This document shows, piece after piece, positions 1 through 7,896 of a DNA stretch of 64,000 bases. The number at the start of each line of letters is the position of its first letter. Within the stretch, counting starts at the first letter, position 1. The notes below the pieces were generated by a model that had not been told where the DNA came from, did not search any database, and saw only the letters and a program-made list of their open reading frames with translations. Origin of the DNA: Oscillospiraceae bacterium (lineage in GTDB: Bacteria; Bacillota; Clostridia; UMGS1840; HGM11507); assembly GCA_015068525.1 (NCBI GenBank), contig SVKJ01000005.1:1-64000 (forward strand), written 5' to 3'. The position numbers were made by a program, and so were the translations under genes.

Positions 1-126
1 TTTATAAATGGTGTACCTGAGGGAGTTTTATCAGGTGGCCAATATGATAAACTTATGAACAAAATGGGTAAAAAATCTAATGCAATTGGATTTGCAGTAT
101 ATCTTGATGTTTTAGACAGGATTTAA
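1..126 (+). CDS. hisZ: ATP phosphoribosyltransferase regulatory subunit, 3' end only
   Basis: The window opens inside an open frame of 41 residues ending in TAA at 124-126. The visible tail contains the glycine-rich GVLSGGQYDKL motif of HisZ/HisS-like folds. HisZ is a catalytically dead histidyl-tRNA synthetase paralogue that forms a hetero-octamer with short-form HisG and confers histidine feedback control. The identification is supported by the next gene, 12 bases downstream, which is a short-form HisG that requires HisZ. A true HisS would normally continue into an anticodon-binding domain, which is absent here. The 5' part lies outside the window. Confidence 0.8.
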   Translation, partial: FINGVPEGVLSGGQYDKLMNKMGKKSNAIGFAVYLDVLDRI

Positions 127-138
127 GGAGAATTTAAT

Positions 139-771
139 ATGTTAAATATTGCTTTGCCTAAAGGTCGATTAGGCGAGAAAGTATATTCAATGTTTGAACA
201 GTCGGGATATGATTGCCCGTCTATAAAAGAAAACAACCGTAAGCTTATATTTGAAAACAATGAATTGAAATTAAGATTTTTCTGGGTTAAACCGTCAGAT
301 GTTGCCATATATGTTGAACGTGGTGCTGCGGATATAGGTGTTGCCGGTAAGGATATTTTACTTGAATATACCCCTGATATATATGAACTTTTAGATTTAA
401 AAATCGGTAAATGTAAAATGGCAGTTGCCGCTAAAAAAGATTTTTCTTACGAAGATAAAAAAACTATACGTGTTGCTACAAAGTTTAAAAATATTGCTAA
501 ATCTTTTTATTCAAAAAAAGGAATGGATATTGACATAATTCATCTTAATGGTTCGATAGAAATTGCACCTATTCTTGACTTGTCCGATGTTATTGTTGAT
601 ATTGTTGAAACAGGTACAACTCTTAAAGAAAATGATTTATGTGTTGTTGAGGACATTATTCCGATTAGTGCAAGACTTATTGCAAATAAGGCAAATTTTA
701 AATTCAAAAATGAAATAATAGAAAAAATAACCGCTTCCTTAAAATCTCTTACGGAGGAAAAAAATGATTAA
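139..771 (+). CDS. hisG: ATP phosphoribosyltransferase catalytic subunit, short form
   Basis: Catalyses the first step of histidine synthesis, condensing ATP with PRPP. The protein has 210 residues, opens with the family start LNIALPKGRLGEKV and carries the PRPP-binding stretch DIVETGTTLKEN at about residues 154-165. It lacks the C-terminal regulatory ACT-like domain of long-form HisG, so it should work as a complex with HisZ, whose end lies directly upstream. The start has an AAGGAG ribosome binding site about nine bases before the ATG. Its 3' end overlaps hisD by eight bases, which implies translational coupling. Confidence 0.95.
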   Translation: MLNIALPKGRLGEKVYSMFEQSGYDCPSIKENNRKLIFENNELKLRFFWVKPSDVAIYVERGAADIGVAGKDILLEYTPDIYELLDLKIGKCKMAVAAKKDFSYEDKKTIRVATKFKNIAKSFYSKKGMDIDIIHLNGSIEIAPILDLSDVIVDIVETGTTLKENDLCVVEDIIPISARLIANKANFKFKNEIIEKITASLKSLTEEKND

Positions 772-2038
772 AATATTAGAATATAACAAAGTATCCAAAA
801 ATGAAATATTTTCCAGAACTACTGATACTGTTGACGTGTCACAAATTGTAACTGATATTATTAATAATGTTAAAGAAAACAAAGATAAGGCTTTATTCTA
901 CTACTGCGAAAAGTTTGATAAAGCAAAATTATCTTCTTTAGAAGTTACAAAAGAAGAAATTGAAGAAGGTTATAATAATGTTTCTAAAGATTTTATAGAT
1001 GTACTTAAAAAAGCAGCAAAGAATATTACTAAATTCCATTCAAAACAGGTAAGAAACGGTTTTATTATAAATGATGAAGATGGTATTGTGATGGGGCAAA
1101 AAATTATTCCTGTTGACAGCGCAGGCTTATATGTTCCGGGTGGAACTGCAGCTTATCCATCTACTGTTTTAATGGATTCAATTCCTGCTAAAATTGCAGG
1201 ATGCAAAGAGGTTGTTATGGTAACACCTCCTGATTTAAATGGTAAAATAAACCCTGTTATACTTGCTGCTGCTAAAATTGCAGGGGTTGACAGGATATTT
1301 AAAGTAGGTGGAGCACAAGCTATTGCCGCTCTTGCATATGGTACAGAAACAATACCAAAAGTTGATAAAATAGTGGGACCGGGTAATGCTTATGTTGCCG
1401 AAGCTAAAAAACAGGTTTTTGGTATGGTATCAATCGATATGATTGCAGGGCCAAGCGAAATTTTAGTAATTGCAGATAAAAACAGTAATCCATCTTATGT
1501 TGCAGCAGACCTTTTATCTCAGGCAGAACATGATAAACTTGCCAATGCTGTTTTAATAACCGATTCAACAGAACTTGCAAAAAAAGTTCAGGAAGAAATT
1601 GAAAAACAACTTACATTTCTTACAAGGGAAGAAATTGCAAGAGAATCAATAGAAAATTATGGTAAAATCATAGTTTGCAATGATTTAGCATCTGCAATTG
1701 AATTATCAAATGAGATTGCTCCTGAACATCTTGAGTTATGCGTTGATAATCCTTTTGATTATCTTGATAAAATACGTCATGCAGGCTCAATTTTTATGGG
1801 AAGATATTGTCCTGAAGCATTAGGTGACTATTATTCAGGCGCTAATCATACTTTACCTACAAGTGGTACTGCTAAATTTTCAAGTCCGCTTTCAGTTGAC
1901 GATTTTATTAAGAAAACACAATATACATACTATACTAAAGATGCACTTAGCAGGGTATATAAAGATATATCTTTGTTTGCACAAAAAGAAGGTCTTACTG
2001 CTCATGGTAAAAGTGCTTTAATAAGATTTGAGGAATAA
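764..2038 (+). CDS. hisD: Histidinol dehydrogenase
   Basis: Zinc- and NAD-dependent enzyme that oxidises L-histidinol to L-histidine in the last two steps of the pathway. The protein has 424 residues, the usual length. Visible family motifs include YVPGGTAAYPS (about residues 123-133), the signature region KIVGPGNAYVAEAKK, IDMIAGPSEILV, and SQAEHD with its zinc-site His. NHTLPTSGTA lies near the C-terminus. The gene overlaps hisG by eight bases with GGAGG before the ATG and ends two bases before hisC. Confidence 0.96.
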   Translation: MIKILEYNKVSKNEIFSRTTDTVDVSQIVTDIINNVKENKDKALFYYCEKFDKAKLSSLEVTKEEIEEGYNNVSKDFIDVLKKAAKNITKFHSKQVRNGFIINDEDGIVMGQKIIPVDSAGLYVPGGTAAYPSTVLMDSIPAKIAGCKEVVMVTPPDLNGKINPVILAAAKIAGVDRIFKVGGAQAIAALAYGTETIPKVDKIVGPGNAYVAEAKKQVFGMVSIDMIAGPSEILVIADKNSNPSYVAADLLSQAEHDKLANAVLITDSTELAKKVQEEIEKQLTFLTREEIARESIENYGKIIVCNDLASAIELSNEIAPEHLELCVDNPFDYLDKIRHAGSIFMGRYCPEALGDYYSGANHTLPTSGTAKFSSPLSVDDFIKKTQYTYYTKDALSRVYKDISLFAQKEGLTAHGKSALIRFEE

Positions 2039-2040
2039 AA

Positions 2041-3114
2041 ATGAGTAAATTTTTAAGTAAAAGATTTGAAACACTTTCTCCGTATGTTCCGGGAGAACAG
2101 CCGAAAATTAACAATCTTATAAAATTAAATACAAATGAATCTCCGTTTAAACCATCAAAAAAAGCGAGTAAGTTTGCAAAAAAAGAACTCGACAAATTAA
2201 ATTTATATTCAGATCCTGAATGTTCTTTTCTTGTAAAAAAACTATCTGAAGTACTTGGTGTTAAGGATGAGAATGTTATTGTTACGAACGGTTCGGATGA
2301 AATATTAAATTTTGCTTTTATGGCTTATTGTGATAGCAAAACTTCGGTTGTGTTTCCTGATATTACTTACGGATTTTATAAAGTTTTTGCAAAACTAAAT
2401 GGAATAGATTTTTTAGAAATTCCATTAAAAGAAGATTTTTCAATTGATATAAAAGATTATTTTAATTTATCTAAAACTATTTTTATTGCTAATCCTAATG
2501 CGCCGACAGGTTTATATCTTACACTTGAAAAAATTGAAGAAATATTAAAAAACAATAAGGATAATATTGTTGTAATAGACGAAGCATATATTGACTTTGG
2601 TAATGAAAGTTCAATTAAACTTATAGATTATTATGATAATCTGCTTGTTACAGGTACATTTTCTAAATCAAGGTCTATGGCGGGTGCAAGGCTTGGTTTT
2701 GGTGTGGCAAGTAAAAAAATAATTGAAGATTTAAATATGATAAGATATTCGACTAACCCCTATAATATTAATCGAATGACGATGGCAGCAGGATATGGTG
2801 TTTTATGTGACGAGAAATACACAAAAAAGAATATTGAAATTATCTGCGAAAACAGGGAATATCTTAAAAATCAATTAGCTGATTTAGGTTTTTCTTTTCC
2901 TGATTCAACTGCTAATTTTATATTTGCAAAGCATAATGCTATAAGTGGAGAAACTCTTTATAACGAACTAAGAAAAAGAAATATACTTGTAAGGCATTTT
3001 AAAGATGAAAGAATTAGAGATTATTTAAGAATAACAATCGGAACGAAAAAAGAAATGCAAATTCTTGTTTGTAATATTAAAAAAATCCTGGAGGAGCAAA
3101 ATGAGAACAAGTGA
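2041..3114 (+). CDS. hisC: Histidinol-phosphate aminotransferase
   Basis: PLP-dependent class I/II aminotransferase that converts imidazole acetol phosphate and glutamate to histidinol phosphate. The protein has 357 residues. It shows LNTNESPF near residue 30, the NPNAPTG motif at 151-157 and the PLP-binding lysine K209 in TGTFSKSRSMAGARLGF. The position between hisD and hisB in a his operon settles the substrate. The 3' end overlaps the hisB start by 14 bases. Confidence 0.95.
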   Translation: MSKFLSKRFETLSPYVPGEQPKINNLIKLNTNESPFKPSKKASKFAKKELDKLNLYSDPECSFLVKKLSEVLGVKDENVIVTNGSDEILNFAFMAYCDSKTSVVFPDITYGFYKVFAKLNGIDFLEIPLKEDFSIDIKDYFNLSKTIFIANPNAPTGLYLTLEKIEEILKNNKDNIVVIDEAYIDFGNESSIKLIDYYDNLLVTGTFSKSRSMAGARLGFGVASKKIIEDLNMIRYSTNPYNINRMTMAAGYGVLCDEKYTKKNIEIICENREYLKNQLADLGFSFPDSTANFIFAKHNAISGETLYNELRKRNILVRHFKDERIRDYLRITIGTKKEMQILVCNIKKILEEQNENK

Positions 3115-3688
3115 AATTATAAGAAATACAAATGAAACAAAAATTTCATTAAACTTAAATTTAGATGGTACCGGAATAAGCAACATCGATACAGGATGCG
3201 GTTTTTTAGATCATATGTTAACACTGTTTGCAAGTCATGGTAAATTTGACCTTACCATAAAATGCGATGGAGATACTTATGTTGATTATCACCATACAGT
3301 AGAAGATGTCGGAATTTGCTTAGGTGAAGCATTTAATGAAGCATTATCTGATAAAAAAGGAATATTAAGATATGGATATATGATACTTCCTATGGACGAA
3401 AGTCTTATTCTTTCTGCAGTTGATTTATCTGGACGTGCATATTTAGGATATGGACTTTCTATTCCTTCTTTAAGAATTGGTACTTTTGATACTGAACTTG
3501 TTGAAGAATTTTTCTTGGGATTTGTAAGGTGTGCAAAATGTACATTGCATATTTCACAGCTCGATGGTAAAAACTCTCATCATATTATTGAGGGCGCTTT
3601 TAAATCAGTTGCAAGAAGTTTAAGAAAAGCAGTTTGTTTGAGTAAAAAATATCGTGATGAAATTCCTTCAACGAAAGGGGTTTTATAA
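3101..3688 (+). CDS. hisB: Imidazoleglycerol-phosphate dehydratase
   Basis: Dehydrates imidazole glycerol phosphate to imidazole acetol phosphate. The ATG at 3101 is chosen over an upstream in-frame start at 3065 because GGAGGAG lies six to ten bases before it and the product then begins MRTSEIIRNTNET as in the family. The 195-residue protein is the usual monofunctional length. Metal-binding motifs GFLDHML, DYHHTVEDV and NSHHIIEGAFK are all present. There is no fused phosphatase; histidinol phosphatase is supplied by the PHP gene at the end of the operon. The gene ends TAATG, sharing one base with hisH. Confidence 0.95.
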   Translation: MRTSEIIRNTNETKISLNLNLDGTGISNIDTGCGFLDHMLTLFASHGKFDLTIKCDGDTYVDYHHTVEDVGICLGEAFNEALSDKKGILRYGYMILPMDESLILSAVDLSGRAYLGYGLSIPSLRIGTFDTELVEEFFLGFVRCAKCTLHISQLDGKNSHHIIEGAFKSVARSLRKAVCLSKKYRDEIPSTKGVL

Positions 3689-4302
3689 TGATAGTTATAA
3701 TTGACTATGGTGTCGGAAATTTATTTTCACTTAAAAGTTCTCTTGATTCAATCGGGGCAGAAACTGTAATTTCGGGCGATATAGATGTTATAAAAAAAGC
3801 ATCAAAAATTATTCTTCCCGGAGTTGGGGCATTTTGTGATGCAGTAAAGAAATTAAAAGATTCTTCCTTGTTTGATTTAATAATTGAGGAAGCTAATAAC
3901 AAAAAGCCGATTCTTGGTATTTGTCTTGGAATGCAAATGCTTTTTGAAAAAAGTTTTGAAAATGGAGAATATGAAGGACTGGGACTTATTAAGGGCGAAG
4001 TAAGACCTATAAAAGAAATAATTCCCGAAGATTATAAAGTTCCTCAGATAGGATGGAATTATTTAAAATTTAACAATGAAAAACATCCTTTATTTAAATA
4101 TATTAAAGAAGAAGATTATGTATATTTTGTTCATTCATATTACGGTGCTTTTTGCGACTCAGTAATTGCATATACTGAATATGGCGCCCCCATTACTGCC
4201 GCTGTTGCCAAAGATAATGTAATGGGATGTCAGTTTCATCCTGAAAAAAGCGGTGATGTAGGTCTTAATATTTTAAAGGCATTTTGTGAATGGGAGGTAT
4301 AA
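3688..4302 (+). CDS. hisH: Imidazole glycerol phosphate synthase, glutaminase subunit
   Basis: Class I glutamine amidotransferase that supplies ammonia to HisF. The 204-residue protein shows IIDYGVGNLFS at the N-terminus, the nucleophile C79 in GICLGMQMLFE, and the His-Glu partners of the triad at about H184 and E186 in CQFHPEKSG. The start codon shares one base with the hisB stop. HisA and HisF, its partner, follow within the same operon. Confidence 0.96.
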   Translation: MIVIIDYGVGNLFSLKSSLDSIGAETVISGDIDVIKKASKIILPGVGAFCDAVKKLKDSSLFDLIIEEANNKKPILGICLGMQMLFEKSFENGEYEGLGLIKGEVRPIKEIIPEDYKVPQIGWNYLKFNNEKHPLFKYIKEEDYVYFVHSYYGAFCDSVIAYTEYGAPITAAVAKDNVMGCQFHPEKSGDVGLNILKAFCEWEV

Positions 4303-4305
4303 AAA

Positions 4306-5022
4306 GTGAACATTTTTCCTGCAATAGATTTATATGATAAAAAAGCAGTTCGCTTATATAAAGGCGATTATAATAATATGACAGTTTATAGTGATAATCC
4401 TTTATCCATTGCAAAAGATTTCGAAAACGAGGGCGCAAAATTCGTTCATATTGTAGATTTAGAAGGCGCAAAGGACGGAAATACACCAAATATTGGAATT
4501 ATAACTGATATAGCAAAAAATACAGATTTATTTATTGAAGTAGGTGGGGGAATAAGAAGTATTTCAGTTATTGATAAATATATTTCTTCGGGTGTTAACA
4601 GAGTGATACTTGGAACTTCAGCAGTATGTGATGAAGAGTTATTAAAAAATGCAGTTTCAAAATATAAAGAAAAAATTGCTGTTGGAATAGATATTAAAGA
4701 CGGTTTTGTGGCAATAAAAGGCTGGACCGAAAAATCTCAGTATACTATAGATGTGTTTATAGAAAAAATGATTAATTTTGGTGTAACTACATTTATTTGC
4801 ACAGATATTTCTAAAGATGGAGCAATGCAAGGGACTAATTTAGAACTGTATAAAGATTTATCTTTAAAATATAATGCGAATATTATTGCTTCGGGTGGTG
4901 TATCATCAATTGATGATATTAAAAAACTATCTGAACTTGATATATACGGAGCAATCATTGGTAAAGCATACTACTTAAAAGCAATTTCACTAAGAGAAGC
5001 AATTGAGGTGGCAGCAAAATGA
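4306..5022 (+). CDS. hisA: ProFAR isomerase
   Basis: TIM-barrel isomerase acting on the ribosylaminomethylideneamino-imidazole carboxamide intermediate (ProFAR to PRFAR). The protein has 238 residues. It begins with a GTG codon at 4306, three bases after the hisH stop and preceded by GGGAGG. The N-terminal FPAIDLYDKKAVRL holds the catalytic Asp, and the phosphate-binding loops EVGGGIRS and ASGGVSS are clear. It overlaps hisF by four bases. The related enzyme HisF is the next gene, so the two half-barrel paralogues sit side by side. Confidence 0.95.
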   Translation: MNIFPAIDLYDKKAVRLYKGDYNNMTVYSDNPLSIAKDFENEGAKFVHIVDLEGAKDGNTPNIGIITDIAKNTDLFIEVGGGIRSISVIDKYISSGVNRVILGTSAVCDEELLKNAVSKYKEKIAVGIDIKDGFVAIKGWTEKSQYTIDVFIEKMINFGVTTFICTDISKDGAMQGTNLELYKDLSLKYNANIIASGGVSSIDDIKKLSELDIYGAIIGKAYYLKAISLREAIEVAAK

Positions 5023-5777
5023 TTACAAAAAGAATTATTCCTTGCTTAGATGTTCGTGACGGGCGTGTTGTAAAAGGTGTTAATTTTGAAGGAATTTCAG
5101 ACGTTTCTTCGCCAATAGAACTTGCAAAGTATTACAGTAAATCTGGTGCTGATGAACTTGTTTTTTATGATATAACTGCATCTTTTGAGGGCCGAAAACT
5201 TTTTACTGATATTTTAAAAGAAGTTGCAAGAAATATTTTTATTCCTTTAACCGTAGGTGGAGGTATAAATACTATTGATGATTTTGACAGGGTTTTAAAG
5301 TGTGGCGCTGACAAAGTCAGTGTAAATTCGGGTGCGATAAAAAATCCTGATCTTATTAAAGAGGCAGCTAAAAAATATGGGAGTCAGTGTGTTGTTATAT
5401 CTGCTGATATAAAACGAGTTGATGGAAATTTTAAAGTTTTCGCTAAAGGCGGAAGAGAAAATACAGGACTTGACGGAATAGAATGGATAAAAAAATGTGT
5501 TGACTTTGGGGCAGGGGAAGTAGTTGTAAATTCAATAGATACGGATGGCGTTAAACAAGGATTTGATTTAGAACTTTTGGATAAAGTATGTAATAATGTT
5601 TCGGTTCCTGTTATTGCATCAGGAGGTGCCGGAAAGGTTTCTCACTTTACAGAACTTTTTCATAATGTACCTAAAGTTGATGCCGGTCTTGCTGCTTCAA
5701 TTTTCCATTTTAAAGAAGTAGATATTAAAAATTTAAAAGAAGAACTTAGACGAAATAATATAGATGTGAGGTTATAA
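5019..5777 (+). CDS. hisF: Imidazole glycerol phosphate synthase, cyclase subunit
   Basis: Uses ammonia from HisH to convert PRFAR to imidazole glycerol phosphate and AICAR. The 252-residue TIM barrel starts ITKRIIPCLDVRDGRVVKG with catalytic Asp11, and carries PLTVGGGI and ASGGAGK phosphate-binding loops. The stretch DGVKQGFDLELL is typical of HisF and separates it from HisA. The ATG overlaps the hisA stop (ATGA). The gene ends two bases before hisIE. Confidence 0.96.
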   Translation: MITKRIIPCLDVRDGRVVKGVNFEGISDVSSPIELAKYYSKSGADELVFYDITASFEGRKLFTDILKEVARNIFIPLTVGGGINTIDDFDRVLKCGADKVSVNSGAIKNPDLIKEAAKKYGSQCVVISADIKRVDGNFKVFAKGGRENTGLDGIEWIKKCVDFGAGEVVVNSIDTDGVKQGFDLELLDKVCNNVSVPVIASGGAGKVSHFTELFHNVPKVDAGLAASIFHFKEVDIKNLKEELRRNNIDVRL

Positions 5778-5779
5778 AA

Positions 5780-6430
5780 ATGATAAATATAGATAATTTA
5801 AAGTTTGACGAAAAAGGGCTTATTCCTGCCATAGTAGTTGATGAAGTAACAAAAAAAGTACTTACATTAGCGTATATGAACAAAGAAAGTCTTAAAATAT
5901 CAATGGAGAAAAAATTAACTTGTTTTTATTCCCGTTCAAGAAATGAATTATGGTTAAAAGGCGAAACAAGTGGGAATTATCAACATATTGTATCTATTAC
6001 TGCAGATTGCGATAATGATGCTTTAGTTGTTGTTGTAAACAAAGATGGTCCTGCGTGCCATTTGGGAAATGACAGTTGTTTTGAAAATGAAATTTATAAA
6101 AATGAAGAATTATCAGATTTCTCTTTAACCAGTCTTCTTGAACTTTTAAAATCCAGAAAGGCAGAAAAAAAAGAAGGCTCTTATACAACCTATCTTTTTG
6201 AAAAAGGAATTGATAAAATATTAAAAAAAATTGGAGAAGAATCTACTGAAGTAATCATTGCAGGAAAAGCAAATGATAAAAAAGAAACTATCTATGAAAT
6301 AGCGGACCTTGCATATCACGTTATGGTTCTTATGGTAGAAATGGGCATTTCTTATGAAGATATTCACAAAGAACTCGCGTCCAGACATATTATCGACCAT
6401 AAAGTTAAACAGGAGAAAATGACAAAATGA
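5780..6430 (+). CDS. hisIE: Phosphoribosyl-AMP cyclohydrolase / phosphoribosyl-ATP pyrophosphatase
   Basis: Bifunctional enzyme for steps two and three of histidine synthesis. Residues about 1-110 form the HisI cyclohydrolase domain, with FYSRSRNELWLKG and the metal-binding ADCDNDAL plus GPACHLG...SCF. Residues about 120-205 form the HisE pyrophosphohydrolase domain, with KKIGEESTEVIIAGK and an EIADLAYH metal site. The total of 216 residues fits the fused form. It overlaps the next gene by four bases. Confidence 0.95.
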   Translation: MINIDNLKFDEKGLIPAIVVDEVTKKVLTLAYMNKESLKISMEKKLTCFYSRSRNELWLKGETSGNYQHIVSITADCDNDALVVVVNKDGPACHLGNDSCFENEIYKNEELSDFSLTSLLELLKSRKAEKKEGSYTTYLFEKGIDKILKKIGEESTEVIIAGKANDKKETIYEIADLAYHVMVLMVEMGISYEDIHKELASRHIIDHKVKQEKMTK

Positions 6431-7212
6431 TTTTACAGGATTTTCATATTCACAGTACAGCATCTGACGGGAAAAATATGTTGGAAGATATTGTGAAAGC
6501 GGGAATAGATCTAAAACTTCAAAAAATAGGTTTTTCTGACCATAGTTATACCGAATTTGATTTAAGTTATTGTGTACCTTTGGATAGATTGCAGGAATAC
6601 AAAGAGGAAGTAAAAAGACTTAAAAGTAAATATAAAAGTAAAATTGATATTTATCTTGGTATTGAAATGGACTATTATTCCGATATCTCCAAAGATGATT
6701 TTGATTATATAATCGGTTCTTGTCATTATGTGTATAAAGATAATAAATACTTATCAATTGATTATAAAAAAGAATATACAATAAATTTAGTAAAAGAATA
6801 TTATCATAATGACTATTTGTTATTTGCTGAGGATTATTATAACAATATGGCTGATATTGTAAATAAAACAGGCGCAGATATTATAGGGCATTTTGATTTA
6901 ATAACAAAATATAATGAAAATAATGAGTTGTTTGATATGAGAGGGGAAAAATACCTCTCTATTGCACGAAATGCTATCGATAAGTTAATTTCCTATAATA
7001 AGCCTTTTGAACTTAATACAGGGGCAATTTCAAAAGGATACCGCACAAATGCTTATCCTGACTTACCACTTCTTGAGTATATATATAAAAGGGGAGGAAA
7101 GGTAATTTTATCAAGTGACAGCCATAGTAAAGATAATTTATGTTATAAATTTGATGAATATGAAAATTTAATTAAAAAAATAGGTTTTAAAGATTATTTA
7201 TTTAAGATTTAA
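6427..7212 (+). CDS. hisJ: Histidinol-phosphatase, PHP family
   Basis: Hydrolyses histidinol phosphate to histidinol, the one step missing from the upstream genes. The 261-residue protein has the PHP-superfamily metal motifs DFHIHSTASDG at the N-terminus, FSDHS near residue 36, a conserved GIEMDY, GHFDL, and a late SSDSHS. The start overlaps hisIE by four bases. It is the last gene before the hairpin at 7249-7286. The PHP fold alone would be ambiguous, but the operon position makes the assignment firm. Confidence 0.9.
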   Translation: MILQDFHIHSTASDGKNMLEDIVKAGIDLKLQKIGFSDHSYTEFDLSYCVPLDRLQEYKEEVKRLKSKYKSKIDIYLGIEMDYYSDISKDDFDYIIGSCHYVYKDNKYLSIDYKKEYTINLVKEYYHNDYLLFAEDYYNNMADIVNKTGADIIGHFDLITKYNENNELFDMRGEKYLSIARNAIDKLISYNKPFELNTGAISKGYRTNAYPDLPLLEYIYKRGGKVILSSDSHSKDNLCYKFDEYENLIKKIGFKDYLFKI

Positions 7213-7248
7213 AACTTAAGTAATCTTTTAAAATAGAAATATTGTGTG

Positions 7249-7286
7249 AACGCCACCATTGTTAAAAAAATAACAATGGTGGCGTT
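7249..7286 (+). terminator. Hairpin closing the his operon
   Basis: Perfect 16-bp inverted repeat (arms 7249-7264 and 7271-7286) with a six-base A loop, 36 bases after the hisJ stop. The stem is GC-rich in its outer half. The downstream tract TGCTATATATA is poor in T, so this is not a textbook intrinsic terminator, but no other candidate ends the operon. Confidence 0.6.
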
Positions 7287-7837
7287 TGCTATATATAAAC
7301 ATTAATTTTTTAGATAGTAGTATTGCTTATTGTGTTCGTTTACGGTAAAAAAAGAAAGAAAGTAAAATACAGGGCAGTATGATAACAACATAAAATATTA
7401 TTTTATATAATAATTGAATGATTAAAAATGTTTAATTATATAAAAACTGATTTAAATAAAAAACAATTAAATCAGCAATTACATCTAATAAAAGGAAATA
7501 AAAAATCTGTTTTAAATTTTTTCTTAAATACCAATGGTTATTAAAAATTTTTTTATTTAAATTTTTTAATATTAAATTGTTACACATAAGTTAAAATTTA
7601 TTTTAATTATATAAATATTAAATAAATTTTATCACTAAATTTTTAGATTTAATTTTATATCATAATAATATGTTATGAAAGGAAAGAATTATTTTTAGTA
7701 CTATATTAAATGATTTATCTATATTATTTCAAAGGGAATTGTGTTTTCTTTAATATAAATTTTTATACAAAATAAAAATTTTGTATAAAAATATTAAAAT
7801 GAAAAAATAGATTTAATATTAATATTAGAATATATTA
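7287..7837. other. AT-rich intergenic stretch without a recognisable gene
   Basis: About 550 bases, overwhelmingly A and T, between the convergent his operon and the SLH-protein gene. I see no coding frame with a ribosome binding site. The only clear structure is a perfect 15-bp inverted repeat with arms 7759-7773 and 7778-7792 around an AAAA loop; each arm contains a single C or G. It may help end transcription or may be low-complexity chance. Confidence 0.5.
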
Positions 7838-7839
7838 AA

Positions 7840-7868
7840 AACAGCCTGAATATTATTTTCAGGCTGTT
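7840..7868. terminator. Intrinsic terminator of the SLH-protein gene
   Basis: Inverted repeat AACAGCCTGAA / TTCAGGCTGTT (arms 7840-7850 and 7858-7868), flanked by A-runs on the left and T-runs on the right. On the minus strand a T-tract follows the stem, so it terminates the gene ending at 7897. It is symmetric and could also stop rightward transcription. Confidence 0.85.
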
Positions 7869-7896
7869 TTTTAAAAATATCAGTTATAGATTACAA

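Noticed and set aside
1..126. Interpretation of the opening frame as histidyl-tRNA synthetase
   Set aside because: It ends without an anticodon-binding domain and is followed by short-form HisG, which needs HisZ.
7428..7544. A 38-codon plus-strand frame in the AT-rich gap
   Set aside because: It has no ribosome binding site and low-complexity Lys/Asn/Leu content, as expected by chance in such AT-rich DNA.
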